Source: Phallusia mammillata
Taxonomy: Eukaryota > Chordata > Ascidiacea > Phlebobranchia > Ascidiidae
Direction of reading: 5' to 3'
Assembly: GCA_003260075.1 (NCBI GenBank)
Contig: QLIY01000198.1
Coordinates: 63,815-127,814 of the forward strand
Length of the DNA stretch: 64,000 nt
The notes beneath the pieces were generated by a model that saw nothing but the letters and a program-made list of their open reading frames with translations, was not told where the DNA came from and did no database searches. Each line of letters opens with the position of its first letter. Within the stretch, counting starts at the first letter, position 1. Positions 33,023-44,182 of the stretch are shown in pieces. Made by a program: the position numbers and the translations under genes.

Positions 33023-33235
33023 GGTAGAGCTACAAACACTGGAACTTGCCTAGCGTCCGGTCTGGGATTTTCCGGTAAGTGGCGCAACGGGAGTATAGGC
33101 GTTTATGGTGCTGACTCAGCAATTTGGGTTTATGGTAAGAATAATGGGCGAGTCAGCACCATTACCGCCGGTAGAGCTACTAACACTGAGCTTGGGCTGG
33201 CCCCCGGCCTAAGAACTTCTGGTAGGTGGCGCAAC
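33023..33235. repeat. Two diverged 65-bp direct repeats flanking a hairpin
   Basis: Both repeats begin GGTAGAGCTAC and end GGTGGCGCAAC or AGTGGCGCAAC (33023-33080 and 33169-33235). Between them GGTGCTGACTC (33107) and GAGTCAGCACC (33153) can pair as a hairpin. An ORF through the region gives the repeat GRATNT...GL..SG.WRN, but no known protein is recognised. Confidence 0.5.
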
Positions 33236-33982
33236 AGAGCATTTGTAAAGCTCTGGACGTCCATGGTTTTGTATTGATAAGGTGGGACAAACTGTTTTTC
33301 AATAACAAAATAAAGTTTGATTGAACCTCGGTATGAAAACAGCTGGTTGCATAAGTTTTTTAACTGTTTTCATACATTTTACCCTAAGCCGTTTTCAAAA
33401 ATACAACACTCACCCACGTTCTTCTTCCTGGAAAATCTTTGCGAAACGATTTCCAGCAGGCAAAAACGATGTCTAGGTATATTGCTTTAGTAAGTTACAC
33501 CCTATATTAGGTGGTGGTTATCGTGTATTGCGTGACATTGTGTAGGAGTTTGTACCAAACTAGCAAAAACATTTTTTCACTCCCAATGAATATCAAATCC
33601 AGTGTTTCCTTCATTAGTTTATACATTTAACAAAAACCTATGCCGTTGTATTTACGGTTTGTGGTTCAAAGGTTCCAAGTTTAAAATAACTCGGTTTGAA
33701 AATGCTAATTAAGAAAACTTCCATTGATTTTAGCAACGGAAAACGCAGATTCATGTTTGCATATTCACAAAAGGTTATAGATTATTATCCGCACCAAACT
33801 TACCGGTGGGCGAAGTCGGGCAAATAGTTGACTTGATAAAGGGAAACATTGCAACACACAATTTGTTTATGCTGTTTAGGCTAAAGAATTACATGACATT
33901 AAAAATCTATTTCATAAAAAACCTGATCCCATTCAGTGATGTCACTTTAAACATTGTGTCAGTAGCGGCTTTTACTCTAAAC

Positions 33983-34237
33983 CAGTGGTTCTTAACCTGT
34001 GGATAATTACCCCCAAAGGGGTAACATAGAGCTTAGTAGCTAAAAAGCAGTATCAACCCTCCCATTAACTGCATTTGAAATGAACCTTTGAATGTACAAT
34101 AAATAATGACTTTGTTTTTCTGTGGGTTTATTTTGGATTGCAAGCTATATATTAGGTGATGTTTTTCTAAAAAGGGGTAATTGATATCCATCAAAACATT
34201 TTGTGGGTAACAACAGAAAAAAGGTTAAGAACCACTG
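33983..34237. mobile_element. hAT-type MITE sharing its target duplication with a neighbour
   Basis: The ends are CAGTGGTTCTTAACC and GGTTAAGAACCACTG, with CTCTAAAC on both sides (33975-33982 and 34238-34245). Confidence 0.92.
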
Positions 34238-34245
34238 CTCTAAAC

Positions 34246-34732
34246 CATGAGTCAAACCGGAACTGAACCCGAACCGAACCCGAACCGCTAATTACGATTT
34301 TCCCAAAACCCGAACCGGAGTTGAACCCCATTCTTGCTTTGGTGTTGGACCCCAACCGGAACTTGAACCAGTAAAAAATGCAGTCTGTTTCATATTTTGT
34401 GTTTTTTTTTCGAAACAGCGCACCCGAGATAACACTTATAGGGGGTGTCAAAAACAACAGTGCACTATCAAAATTCTTCTGGAGTTTTATAAGGCCAGGT
34501 AGATGATCGGTAGATTAAATAGAAACAAATAAAAATTTGAACCGGTTTAAAAACCGCAAACCGGTTCGGACCGGATAATTTGCCCAAACCGGAACAAAAC
34601 CCGAACCCGAAACTATACATTTTCAAAAACCTGAACCGAACTCGAACCCTTAAAAACAAAACGAAGTGAACCCGAACCGAACCTGAACCCGAACCAAACC
34701 TGAACCCATATGACAAGCGGTTCGACTCCCTG
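34246..34732. mobile_element. hAT-type element with GAACCCGAAC repeats
   Basis: The termini are CATGAGTCAAACCGG and GCGGTTCGACTCCCTG, which are imperfect inverses. It is flanked by CTCTAAAC (34238-34245 and 34733-34740), the left copy being the right duplication of the neighbouring MITE. The interior consists of degenerate CCCGAACCGAAC repeats. Confidence 0.8.
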
Positions 34733-34740
34733 CTCTAAAC

Positions 34741-37370
34741 ACCTTTCGATGACAAACACGGAAAGCAAATAACTTTTATCACTGATTTAACGCAAAATAC
34801 TCAATACACAAACAAAAATTCTTGTCTCGGCAGGATGGCAAGTTTTTTTATTCCGAAACCTATAACATAATGATGATGACCGAAACCAACTGATAATAGC
34901 GAAGCAATAGTTGCCTTTTTAACATAGTTTATAGTTTGACTCAGTGAAACGTGTTGTTTAAATGATCTCGTTTTCAGGTCACTTTATATCGTTCTGTTAA
35001 ATTGTCAATTTCCATCTCGTTTCAAATTATTTTTCAACAGACGTCCTGAGGGATTTTTTTCCTCGCAAGTTTGACACGCTAGGCACAAAACGTTGTCAAT
35101 CATTTCATGAAACGTTGTCCCTGTGGTCCTGACACGGGAAGAGTTGACGTTTCCCGAGTAGATTTTTGGATAGGTCGAGTGCTCAGCGATGCAGGCGTGA
35201 TTATTGTTTGATGCAGCAATTTTGAAAGTATTGGAAAGCAAAGTAAACGATTGTTTTGAGACTATAATGATACTAGACCTAATCGGATAAATTAGGTTCG
35301 AGCCGAAACTGAATATTCAGGAGAATCAACAGAATCGTTTATGACCTTCCCCCCCCCCATGATACTAGACCTAATCGGATAAATTAGGTTCGAGCCGAAA
35401 CTGAATTTTCAGGAGAATCAATAGAATCGTTTATAACCTGACGCGAAGTGGTACGCTACGCTTTTGACACAAAAACATGACTTTAACTCCCGGGCAAACC
35501 GTTGCTACAACAGAACAGTTGTGTAACATTATCATCGTAGATGTGTGGGTTTTACGATTGCCTCGGCCGTCGGTGTTAGCCTGCGAATGAATACTGATCG
35601 TTTGTCTGAAGTGGACAGAACAATAATATGCTTAAAAAGTAAAAACAGTTGACGCGATTTTAGTTATTACGCAGTTTGAAATATCGTGTGGTACCTAATT
35701 GGATAGAAAAGACACGACTTACGCTTTAAAATTGTGTCCGTAAAAAATACGGTTACAGCCGAATCGCAACACATTATTCGGCCGAAACCGATTTTTTGTG
35801 AAAATGGCTGATTCGACCGAATTTACACCAGTAGCTGAGACTGCAGACTGAAATCTGTTTAAGGCAGAGTGACAGCTTGTTTTCTTTCCGGTGCTGTTTA
35901 GCATTTTGTGAAGGCGCTATTAAGGTGATGATTAATCACCCATCAAAATGCCAAGGAAGTCCTTGTTTTGGACACTGGTCTGTCGAGCACACTGCCAATA
36001 TTGGTCATTATGTGAGCAAATTAATTTTGTGAGATGGACAAGCAGCTGTTCAACGTATTGCAATGTCGCTTTGGTAAACTTGGTTTCACCTCGTAATTTG
36101 CACGTCATTGTCGATGTAATACCCCACATATTGGTAGTCATAACCACCTAATGGGCGCAGCGGTTATTTCCGCAACGTTTTGAATTAAGACAAAATTAAG
36201 ACTGAATTAAGAAAATGTCTTCTCTGATCGGCAGTAGTCATTTGGCGAATATACTGCCAGCCCAATCACTTACAAATGACAGGAAGTTATATCACGTGGT
36301 ACCAGCAGATATGTTGGTGTCTTGTAATGGCGTTTATGCAATTTGTTTACAGCGCGGTCACACACCGAAAGGTCGACATCCTTTACAGGTTCTCGGTTGG
36401 CTGCAAGTTCAAAGCTTTCCCTTATCTCAGGTATAAAATGCGCATATGGATCCCAGAAATATCGCAATGATGAGGCAACGTATCCGGCAATCGTCAATGT
36501 AGAAATTAGCCGCGTGACTCGCTCGCCGATGGCAACAAACAACCGCCGTAGGATTGCAGGACAGTATTGTGGTTCAATTGCTAAAAAAATGTTCTGTTGT
36601 AGGTCAATCGCTTGGGAGAGTTTGGCTCTCAAACCACTCACGGCCAAGCAAAATGGCAACTTCCATGCTTGACAGATGTAATAGCTTCATGGCATTTTTG
36701 AATTGTTACCGAAACAAGGTACGTTGGCTACGATTCAGTTCGATAGAGGTGTTGCAAGAATGCCAGTGCATTGGGTCAGCAGTCTTTGTAAAGTCAGAGT
36801 AAAGCAGTTTACTTTTTTTAATGCCAGCGGATGGAGGGCGTTAAGTCTTCGCGTGTCGGACGTATACACTTCGGCATACATGGGAGTTCTTTCGCGCCAA
36901 AGATTTGACGGTGCGCAGTCCAAATGTTTAGACAAGGCTGTCAATTGCGTCGGCAGAGCAACCAGTTCCAAAGGCAGAAAGCAGTGGCAGCATCAGTGTG
37001 CCTCGTGTGATAAAATGTGGGCGAGCTGTTATTTCCGCGCATGTTGTGGTTGTTGTTCTGCTAATAGGAATGCACGAAGAAGGCTCGCGTTATGTCAGAA
37101 AAAAACTACCGTTGCGTATTCATGCCAGTCATGAATAACAGGTTGCTGTTGTTGCAGGCGAAGACAGAAAAACATGGCAAGGTAGTAAACACTGCTGTTT
37201 ATAAAGAAGCAGTATATTATTATGTTGTGCTTAATATTAAACATGTTTTCCAGGTAAAGTGTTCCGCAGTTTGTATTATAGGTAAAGAAAAGGATTCATT
37301 AGTTGTGACTTTTCAATAAAGGATTGATTTGTTGTGATTTATTAACAATTTTCAACATCAAACGGTCAAA
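34741..37370. other. Intergenic region upstream of the GPCR
   Basis: A C tract at 35349-35358 joins two copies of about 85 bp (35262-35348 and 35359-35443). Several ORFs of 100-143 codons exist between 36270 and 37134 on both strands. None shows a domain, splice logic or codon pattern I trust. The GPCR promoter presumably lies in the last few hundred bases. Confidence 0.5.
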
Positions 37371-40300
37371 ATGTCTTTAATTCAACAAGAAAGAATTGTG
37401 GCCAACATTTCCCAGACAGGTAAGAAGGGCTATTACTCTGTAACCGTAACATACATTAGCCCTCGGTCAAGATTCGTCTTCCCGTTATGGGTCGACGCAA
37501 ATCAAGAAATATATGGAGCGGCTATTGGTGGCCTGTTTTAGGCACGCGTTTGACCGCAAACGTATATGTAAAATAGGCTTGATATTAACGTTTCTGCGTT
37601 TTATCCACAGAATCGGCAACCGCTGGAACAAGTAATTTGCCTGTTTTAGCTGGATTCGAATTGGCGCCTTGTCAACAAGACACGGAAGGTCCTGGTTACT
37701 TTGAGGTTTTTGCCTCTATGACTGGCACCGGAATAGGCCTAACTAACTTGATTGTGATTGCTGTTATACTTTGGGGTGGTAGAAAGCTTCACAAAGCGAC
37801 ATTTTACTGCATATGTAACCTTGCTGTGGCTGATATGATGGCTGGCATGTTGCTTCTGTGGATATTCGGGTTGCAAAAAGTAAGTACACTTATGTGTTGT
37901 TGTTGGTAAATATATTGCTCTGTTTCAAATCTTTAAACTGTGTGAACATGCCTAAAAACTTATCGTCCTTACGCCGCTTGTTTGGAGTTAACAAATTACG
38001 TCCGCGTGCAACTTGTTTTATTTGCCTAACCCAATGATCTAGCTTCTGGCGTGCCAGCCGTTCCCACGATAAGACAATGGTGTAAATAAAGCCTATTTGC
38101 AAAACAACCACTACTTACTGCCAATAGAAATTGCTTGCAACCATATGCAGCCAAAGGCGTATGTCTTTAAAACGCAGTTTTGACTGAATTAGCCAATCAA
38201 CATTTTACCCCAGGTCGTTTTGCCGTTTCGAACACCCGAAGCCGAACTTGTACAAAAAAGCATTTGGACAACGACAGTTTGGTCCTCCATATTTAGCCAA
38301 CTTGTCATTGCGGTTGATCGCTATTGTTACGTCACCAAGGGAGCGCGAGGCGAGGGAGGTGCATCGCGAAGTCGTCATTGCGAGAAATGGGGAAATAAGA
38401 AACGGAAAAGGTAATTTTGTGTTGGTGTACAAGCAATTGAGGAAGCTGTTGTTATGTCGGATATTGTTTTCTTGCTGTCTGGAGGATTATGCAGATAGCG
38501 GTTGTTTAATCTTTAATGGAGGGTTTCCAATTTGGTATTTTATGCGCAGGGACATGGTTACGTTTCGCAGTAATTAAAGAATCGTGCTGCGCGACATCGC
38601 ATGAAGTTAGGGGCTAGACCAGCCTTAAGTCCACTTCAATTGGCGCGGCGCCGATTCGTGCAGTTTCGACCTTCCTGTGGGAGTTGCCATAAAATTCACC
38701 GCGAAAGCTTTTATCCGACTAGCTCAGGGCATAGCCTGACATCAAAAGGTTAATAAATTGAATATGAATCATTCACAGTAGTAGGCACGCTGACTGGGAC
38801 TTTTAAACCTCCCGCGGTAAGTCACTCTTCTTGCGGTTTTCAGTCCCGGCTTCCCACGGCGTTTCGCTACAAAAGCGGGCCCTGGAAAGTGGCCATAATT
38901 ATTTTTTTCCTCGACACCCGCTTTCAATTGCCAGGTGATCATAGCTCGCTGGGGGAACGTTGGCTTCCCAGCTCAAATCAATTTCCATTTCGGGATCTGC
39001 CAATCTCAAGGCTTAAAGCACGCGTATACAGGAAAACGTTCTGACCGCCACCTTTTGTTGATTGCAGGCTCGTCAAAGTTGGAATTGCCTTAACTTGGCT
39101 GGTACCCATAGTCACGTTCGTGGTGCCGGTGGCCGCTGGCTGGAACTGCCTAGATGCATGCTCCTGTGTAGCTCAGTCCAACAGCTCATCGGGAGTTTTT
39201 TTCATGGTGTGCTCACCAATCGAATACTGCTCACAGGTTGGTTATTAAAGGCGTTATTTAAGTCGGCTGATTTGTCAAGCGTATTGGGGTCCCGTAGAAC
39301 GCTACTTTATGTTCAAATAAACCAGCATCCTAAACCGCCTGTTAATTGTTATCTTCGGTTGATTATGCAACTTTAAAACAGTCCATGATTTTATTTTGTA
39401 TTGCTGCAAACGCGTCAAGTATATTTTAGAATAAAACGGTTTATTCCCTATCCATTTTATTATTATTCGTAATGTCTTGATGGAAATACCATTCTAACGG
39501 ACAGGCCATTGCTATAAACTCTGACAAACTGTTTACTGATACTGTATTCCCTTTTTAAGTAAACTGTTGTATTGTTCAAGCTATACGAATTGCAAACTTA
39601 TTTTACCTAACTGTTTACAGGTCAACCCACCTTTTTCGAAGGGATCCATGCTCTACCTTGGTATGACTTTGATCTTTATTCCAATAATTCCTTGCGTTCT
39701 CTATGCAAAAATATATTACTACGTCAGTCTGTCAAGTCATAAACTGAAGCCAGCTTCCTCAACCTACTTGTCCAGAAACTCCGACGCTGCCTATAACTCT
39801 GCAGGTAATTTAGAAGTTAAACGTCAGTTTTACGAGTTTTCTTTAATAAATTCGTTGATCGGCGTATCTCAAACTTCTTGATTTTTTTATTATAACTCCC
39901 AGTCCAAGCTGAGTATATGTTTGAAACTATTTATCACCTTCAAAGCAAAAGCTTAAGCATACGTCTAAAAAAGAGTTTATTTCTTGTGAAAGTATTCTCA
40001 CAACAACATGCATGATAAATTTTAACCGCCTTGGTTTGATTACCTTGCGTGGGAAACTGGGACTCGTAAGAAAGGCAGATTTTTACGTTACAGACAATGC
40101 TAAAACAACCACAAAATTTTGCACCAACACTCACCTTCTTTTGTTACTTAACAAAACAAGGGACTATATCTTGTCACTGTTACACCATTTCTTGTCACTT
40201 TCAAACCATTTCTTGTCACTTTCAAACCATTTCTTGTCACTTTTAAACCATTTCTTGTCACTTTTAAACCATTTCTTGTCATGCTTAAACCATTTCTTGT

Positions 40301-41286
40301 CACTGTGTCACATGTCTGTCCCATTTTGTTTTACAAACCCCCCCCCCCCATTTCTTGTCACTTTTAAACCATTTCTTGTCATGCTTAAACCATTTTTTGT
40401 CACTGTTAAACCATTTCTTGTCACTGTGTATGGACCTGTCACATATGCAAATCACATGTCTGTCCCATTTTGTTTTACAACGTTCGTCATGTTAAAGCCA
40501 TGGTTAGATGTTAACGACTATACAGAAGTCTGTTTTCATTAAAGCAAACCAGGATATAAGCGAAACCGACATGCATTACAATGTTGTGTAGATTACCAAG
40601 TTTCCGGGCCAAAGTCTCTGCTGTCGCCTTCAGATGTGTCGACTAACGATGGAAATCAAAGCACCACCTGTGATGCGGGACGCAAAACAAGACAGCCCTC
40701 GTGGAAAAAGCGTGTCTTTGTCAGTCGTCTGTTAAGTAAAAATGCGCGTTCTCGCAATCGTGAAAGTCGTTACAGCCAGGAAGGCAACCTGTCCAATCGG
40801 AGTGGTGCAATGCATGGGAACAAAGCCGCTTTCCTGAAAAGAAGCCGTAGAAGGGATATGCGACTATTGCGCACCTTGATCATTATTCTGGCTCTTTTGC
40901 TTGTTAGCACCGTGCCTCTCGGTTTGTTGTTTATCGTTACGTTTGCCGAAACCGACAAGCGTTACGTACAAGCGGCAAAGGTCCTGCTCACCACGTCACT
41001 GCTCAATTCAATGATCAACCCGTGGATCTATTTCTGGCGTTTTCCGGAGATGCGCAAGGCAATACGCAATATCTTCTGCGGATGTTGTCGCACCGGAACA
41101 AAAAACAGGCGCAGGAATCAATTGGACATCAACCCGTCAAGCGGAAGAAGACAGGATGACTCCCGGGTGAACCAATACGTAACAGGAGCTTTCGACAAAG
41201 GTCCAAGACTATTGGGTCCTCTAGGTAGCAAAACAGAAGGCTCTGCTACTAAAGAACCAACAAGCAGTAGCAACAGTGCCTTTTGA
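37371..41286 (+). CDS. Class A G-protein-coupled receptor, lysophospholipid/MECA-like
   Basis: Seven-helix receptor of 520 residues from exons 37371-37419, 37611-37879, 38214-38410, 39068-39236, 39621-39804 and 40592-41286, all in phase. The N-terminus has NIS, a possible glycosylation site. TM1-2 read LTNLIVIAVILW and NLAVADMMAGMLLLW. TM3 ends VIAVDRYCYV (DRY). TM4 (GIALTWLVPIVTFVV) leads into GWNCL, a motif of S1P/LPA-type receptors. TM6 has STVP in place of CWxP. TM7 has NSMINPWIYFW, followed by helix 8 and a CGCC palmitoylation-type cluster. ICL3 is long and basic. The NLAVAD, GWNC and LNSMINP blocks suggest the lysophospholipid/cannabinoid/melanocortin group, but the ligand cannot be assigned. 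The long second intracellular loop is unusual. Confidence 0.88.
40169..40425. repeat. About 21-bp minisatellite in a GPCR intron
   Basis: Eight or more units of the form TTAAACCATTTCTTGTCACT. A C tract at 40338-40349 interrupts it, and the units after the tract repeat those before it. The true copy number is therefore uncertain. Confidence 0.85.
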
Positions 41287-41519
41287 AGCACAATTCTCAA
41301 CTGTTGCTGTTATTAGTTTTTGCGTGGGACTGTCGTTGTTCGCTTTGGTTAGTGCCAAGCGATTTATTAGAACATAAAGATTGTATAACCAGGGGGCGTA
41401 AGTGATTTGCGGGACTTCCTAAATACAGGATGTTTAGGACTTTGCTATTTTCTATAAATATAACAGTGACTTTCTAAGCACCAAAGAGGTTGTTGCAAAG
41501 ACTTTCGACCTTTTATTGT

Positions 41520-41525
41520 AATAAA
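41520..41525 (+). terminator. Possible polyadenylation signal of the GPCR gene
   Basis: AATAAA 233 bases after the GPCR stop codon. Another AATAAA lies near 41609. Confidence 0.45.
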
Positions 41526-44182
41526 CCTATATTGACTATATAACGATTTGTATGTGTCGTCACTTTGGTTTTCAAAAACGGCCAAAAATGAAAATGTTTA
41601 AGAGGACGAAAATAAAATTAAAAGCCAACCTTACAGAAACTTTCCTTATGGCCATGATGGCCGTACACAATACAAGCATAAACAGCTTTTAAATAAGTCT
41701 CAACGAAACGTTTGCGCATGATAAATCATTTGAACTATGTATTGTATTGTTTTGGGTCCAGGATCTATGATGTCGCAATCCGCAAACGTGTACATGTTTA
41801 TGAAAAATATGTAACGTTTTTTTTACTATTGGGTTGGCTAATGTCATGAATTGTATACCAAAACAATTGTACAACTTTTTGCAAATGTTGGTATCTTGAT
41901 ACGTTTTTTTTTTAATGATCCCGCGCCGTATTGTGCAACCGACATCCATACCACCAAAACAATGGCAATTCAAAATCCTGTCTATTTCCAGAGAATGCGA
42001 TGGAAGTAGCATGTAAACAAATTTATAGGATTCAACAACGTGCCGTGGCAATTGGGCTTGTAAAACGGTTGGCGTTATGGCTGTCTCAAAACATTATCTT
42101 GTGTCGTGTGCATAACGCTTTTGATCTTTTTTTGCAAAATTGCAAAATTCATTGGTAATAGTTTTTACGCCGTAATAAATTTTGTACATGTTTTGGTAAA
42201 AAGATCGTGGATGACAGCAAGGAGTTTGCAAATTCAAATGCATTATTTTGACAGTAGCCTATGGCTTAGATTAGACCTTGCGACCGGATTTTAAACAAAA
42301 TGAACGTGATAATTATTATAATATCCACGTGATAATATCCACAATGTTTATGGACTGTTACAAATTATTTTTTATTGGCAGTGTCGAAGCAGTGAAAGCA
42401 ATTGTAAATTTACCCCCCCCCCCCCCCGTGATAATTATTATAATATCCACGTGATAATATCCACAATGTTTATGAACTGTTACAAATTATTTTTTATTGG
42501 CAGTGTAGAAGCAGTGAAAGCAATTGTAAATTTAACCCATGGTTTTCACACGACAAAATACTAAGGTCAAACGGGTATAGAATATCAAATGGTCACACTT
42601 GATGGTATAGCCTGGGAGGCAAAGGGGGCCTAATAATAATTCAACCTGTACATTATGACGATATTTCAAACCAACTAGCTGAAAATGTGTTTTTGCGGTC
42701 TACGCCACTGACCACAACTGCCTAATAAAACGTACCAAATATTTAGGCGCTGCACAAAAGTCAAGGTATAAAACTAGGCGTAGCTATTCAATTTTGGGAA
42801 GGTCAGTAGGGAAATATTAAGAGCCTTTTAAGGACATATATTTTATCTTCTAGAATTAGATTTTTGGTGGTGTTTGACGATAAAAATTCAATAAAATTCA
42901 TTTTAACTCCTACAAAAAAAACATTGCTCGAGGTTAAATTTCGACTTTCGGCATATTTCCACACCACAATCCAATACTTATTGCGACCAACGTTCAATTT
43001 TTAAAATTATAACCTGGAGCAATTAGATTTTGCGACCATTTTATTTGTCACTTTTGTGGCGTCACACAATATTGTCACATGACGCCTTTGTCGCGCTTGA
43101 GTTGTTTCTCAGTCCCAGTTTAACAAAGCGGAACGAGGCAAACGAAAAATGTTTGTCGATGTGCTTGGGGTTTTTACAAGGCGTTTACCAGCAGTTATGT
43201 TGGCAGGAGAAGGTTTAGTTTTCTTGCGTGTGATTGCATGGTTAACTGATGTTTTGTTGAGAAGTATTTTGTGTGTTTTATTGGTGTTGTTTATTCACAG
43301 ATAAGTTAAATAAGCATTTCCAATTTATTTGTCAATTTCGAGTCTTTTTGTTTAACGTTTGATAAGTTGCCCTTAGTTTTTTTATTAAGCACATTTTAAA
43401 ATATTTGTTCTGTAATAATGTTAAAGAGTTATAACAAAGAGTCATAAAGAGCAGTTTATTAAGTTGAGAGTTATATTGACATTGTCAGACTGTCAGTCTA
43501 TACTGAAAATTTCCGGAGAAATCAAAGAAAGGAATTAAGCATTGTGTAAATTAAAATGAATGGTGGAAAGTCTTTAAAATTGTCCTTAGTTTGGCAAAGG
43601 AGTCAAAATCGACTAAGCAATATTCCAGTAAAACGCCTTTAATCTTTTAAAATAGACTTAAACCCATGAAGTCCAATCAAAATATCAGTTTACATTTGTT
43701 TTTGCAGGAAATAGGTACTTTGTACATATATCAGAACAGGAAACAACACTTTAACTGTTTTCTTCTTGATAAATTGACCCAACAAAAACTTTTGCACAAC
43801 TATTTTCTACTTGTTTTGAAAAAAATGTAAGTATGTCTGTTTGTCTGTCTCATTTTAAGTCAGATGTATTTAGTGACAAAATAAACTATACTAGTCCTAT
43901 AATTGTTGCATACTTGGTTTCATATTTCTTGCTGAATTAGGAACAAAATCCAAGTAAAATTTGGTGGATCAATAAATCAATTTGCCATCACATTGTGCTC
44001 GGTATATGCTGTGAACGAGTGCTGGCATTTTGTAGTCTGTGTCCACATTAAACCTATTGTTTCACCAAGTTTAACAAATCATTTTACATGGTGATGGTCC
44101 CATGTGTTCTAGTCATTCACTTTAAAACTTGTGTCATCCAGCTATTGCATCCCACAGTTAGTGAATTCGGCACCGCAGCAAA
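41526..44182. other. Intergenic region between the GPCR and synaptobrevin genes
   Basis: No gene is recognised. A 15-base C tract (42413-42427) joins two near-identical copies of about 110 bp (42298-42412 and 42428-42536). The rest is AT-rich single-copy-looking sequence. Confidence 0.5.

Noticed and set aside
36270-37134. ORFs of 109-143 codons upstream of the GPCR
   Set aside because: They overlap on both strands, have no recognisable domain and no supporting splice sites. Random ORFs of this size are expected here.
37890-38111. Minus-strand ORF with a hydrophobic start in GPCR intron 2
   Set aside because: It resembles a membrane segment followed by basic residues, but no second exon or family match supports it.
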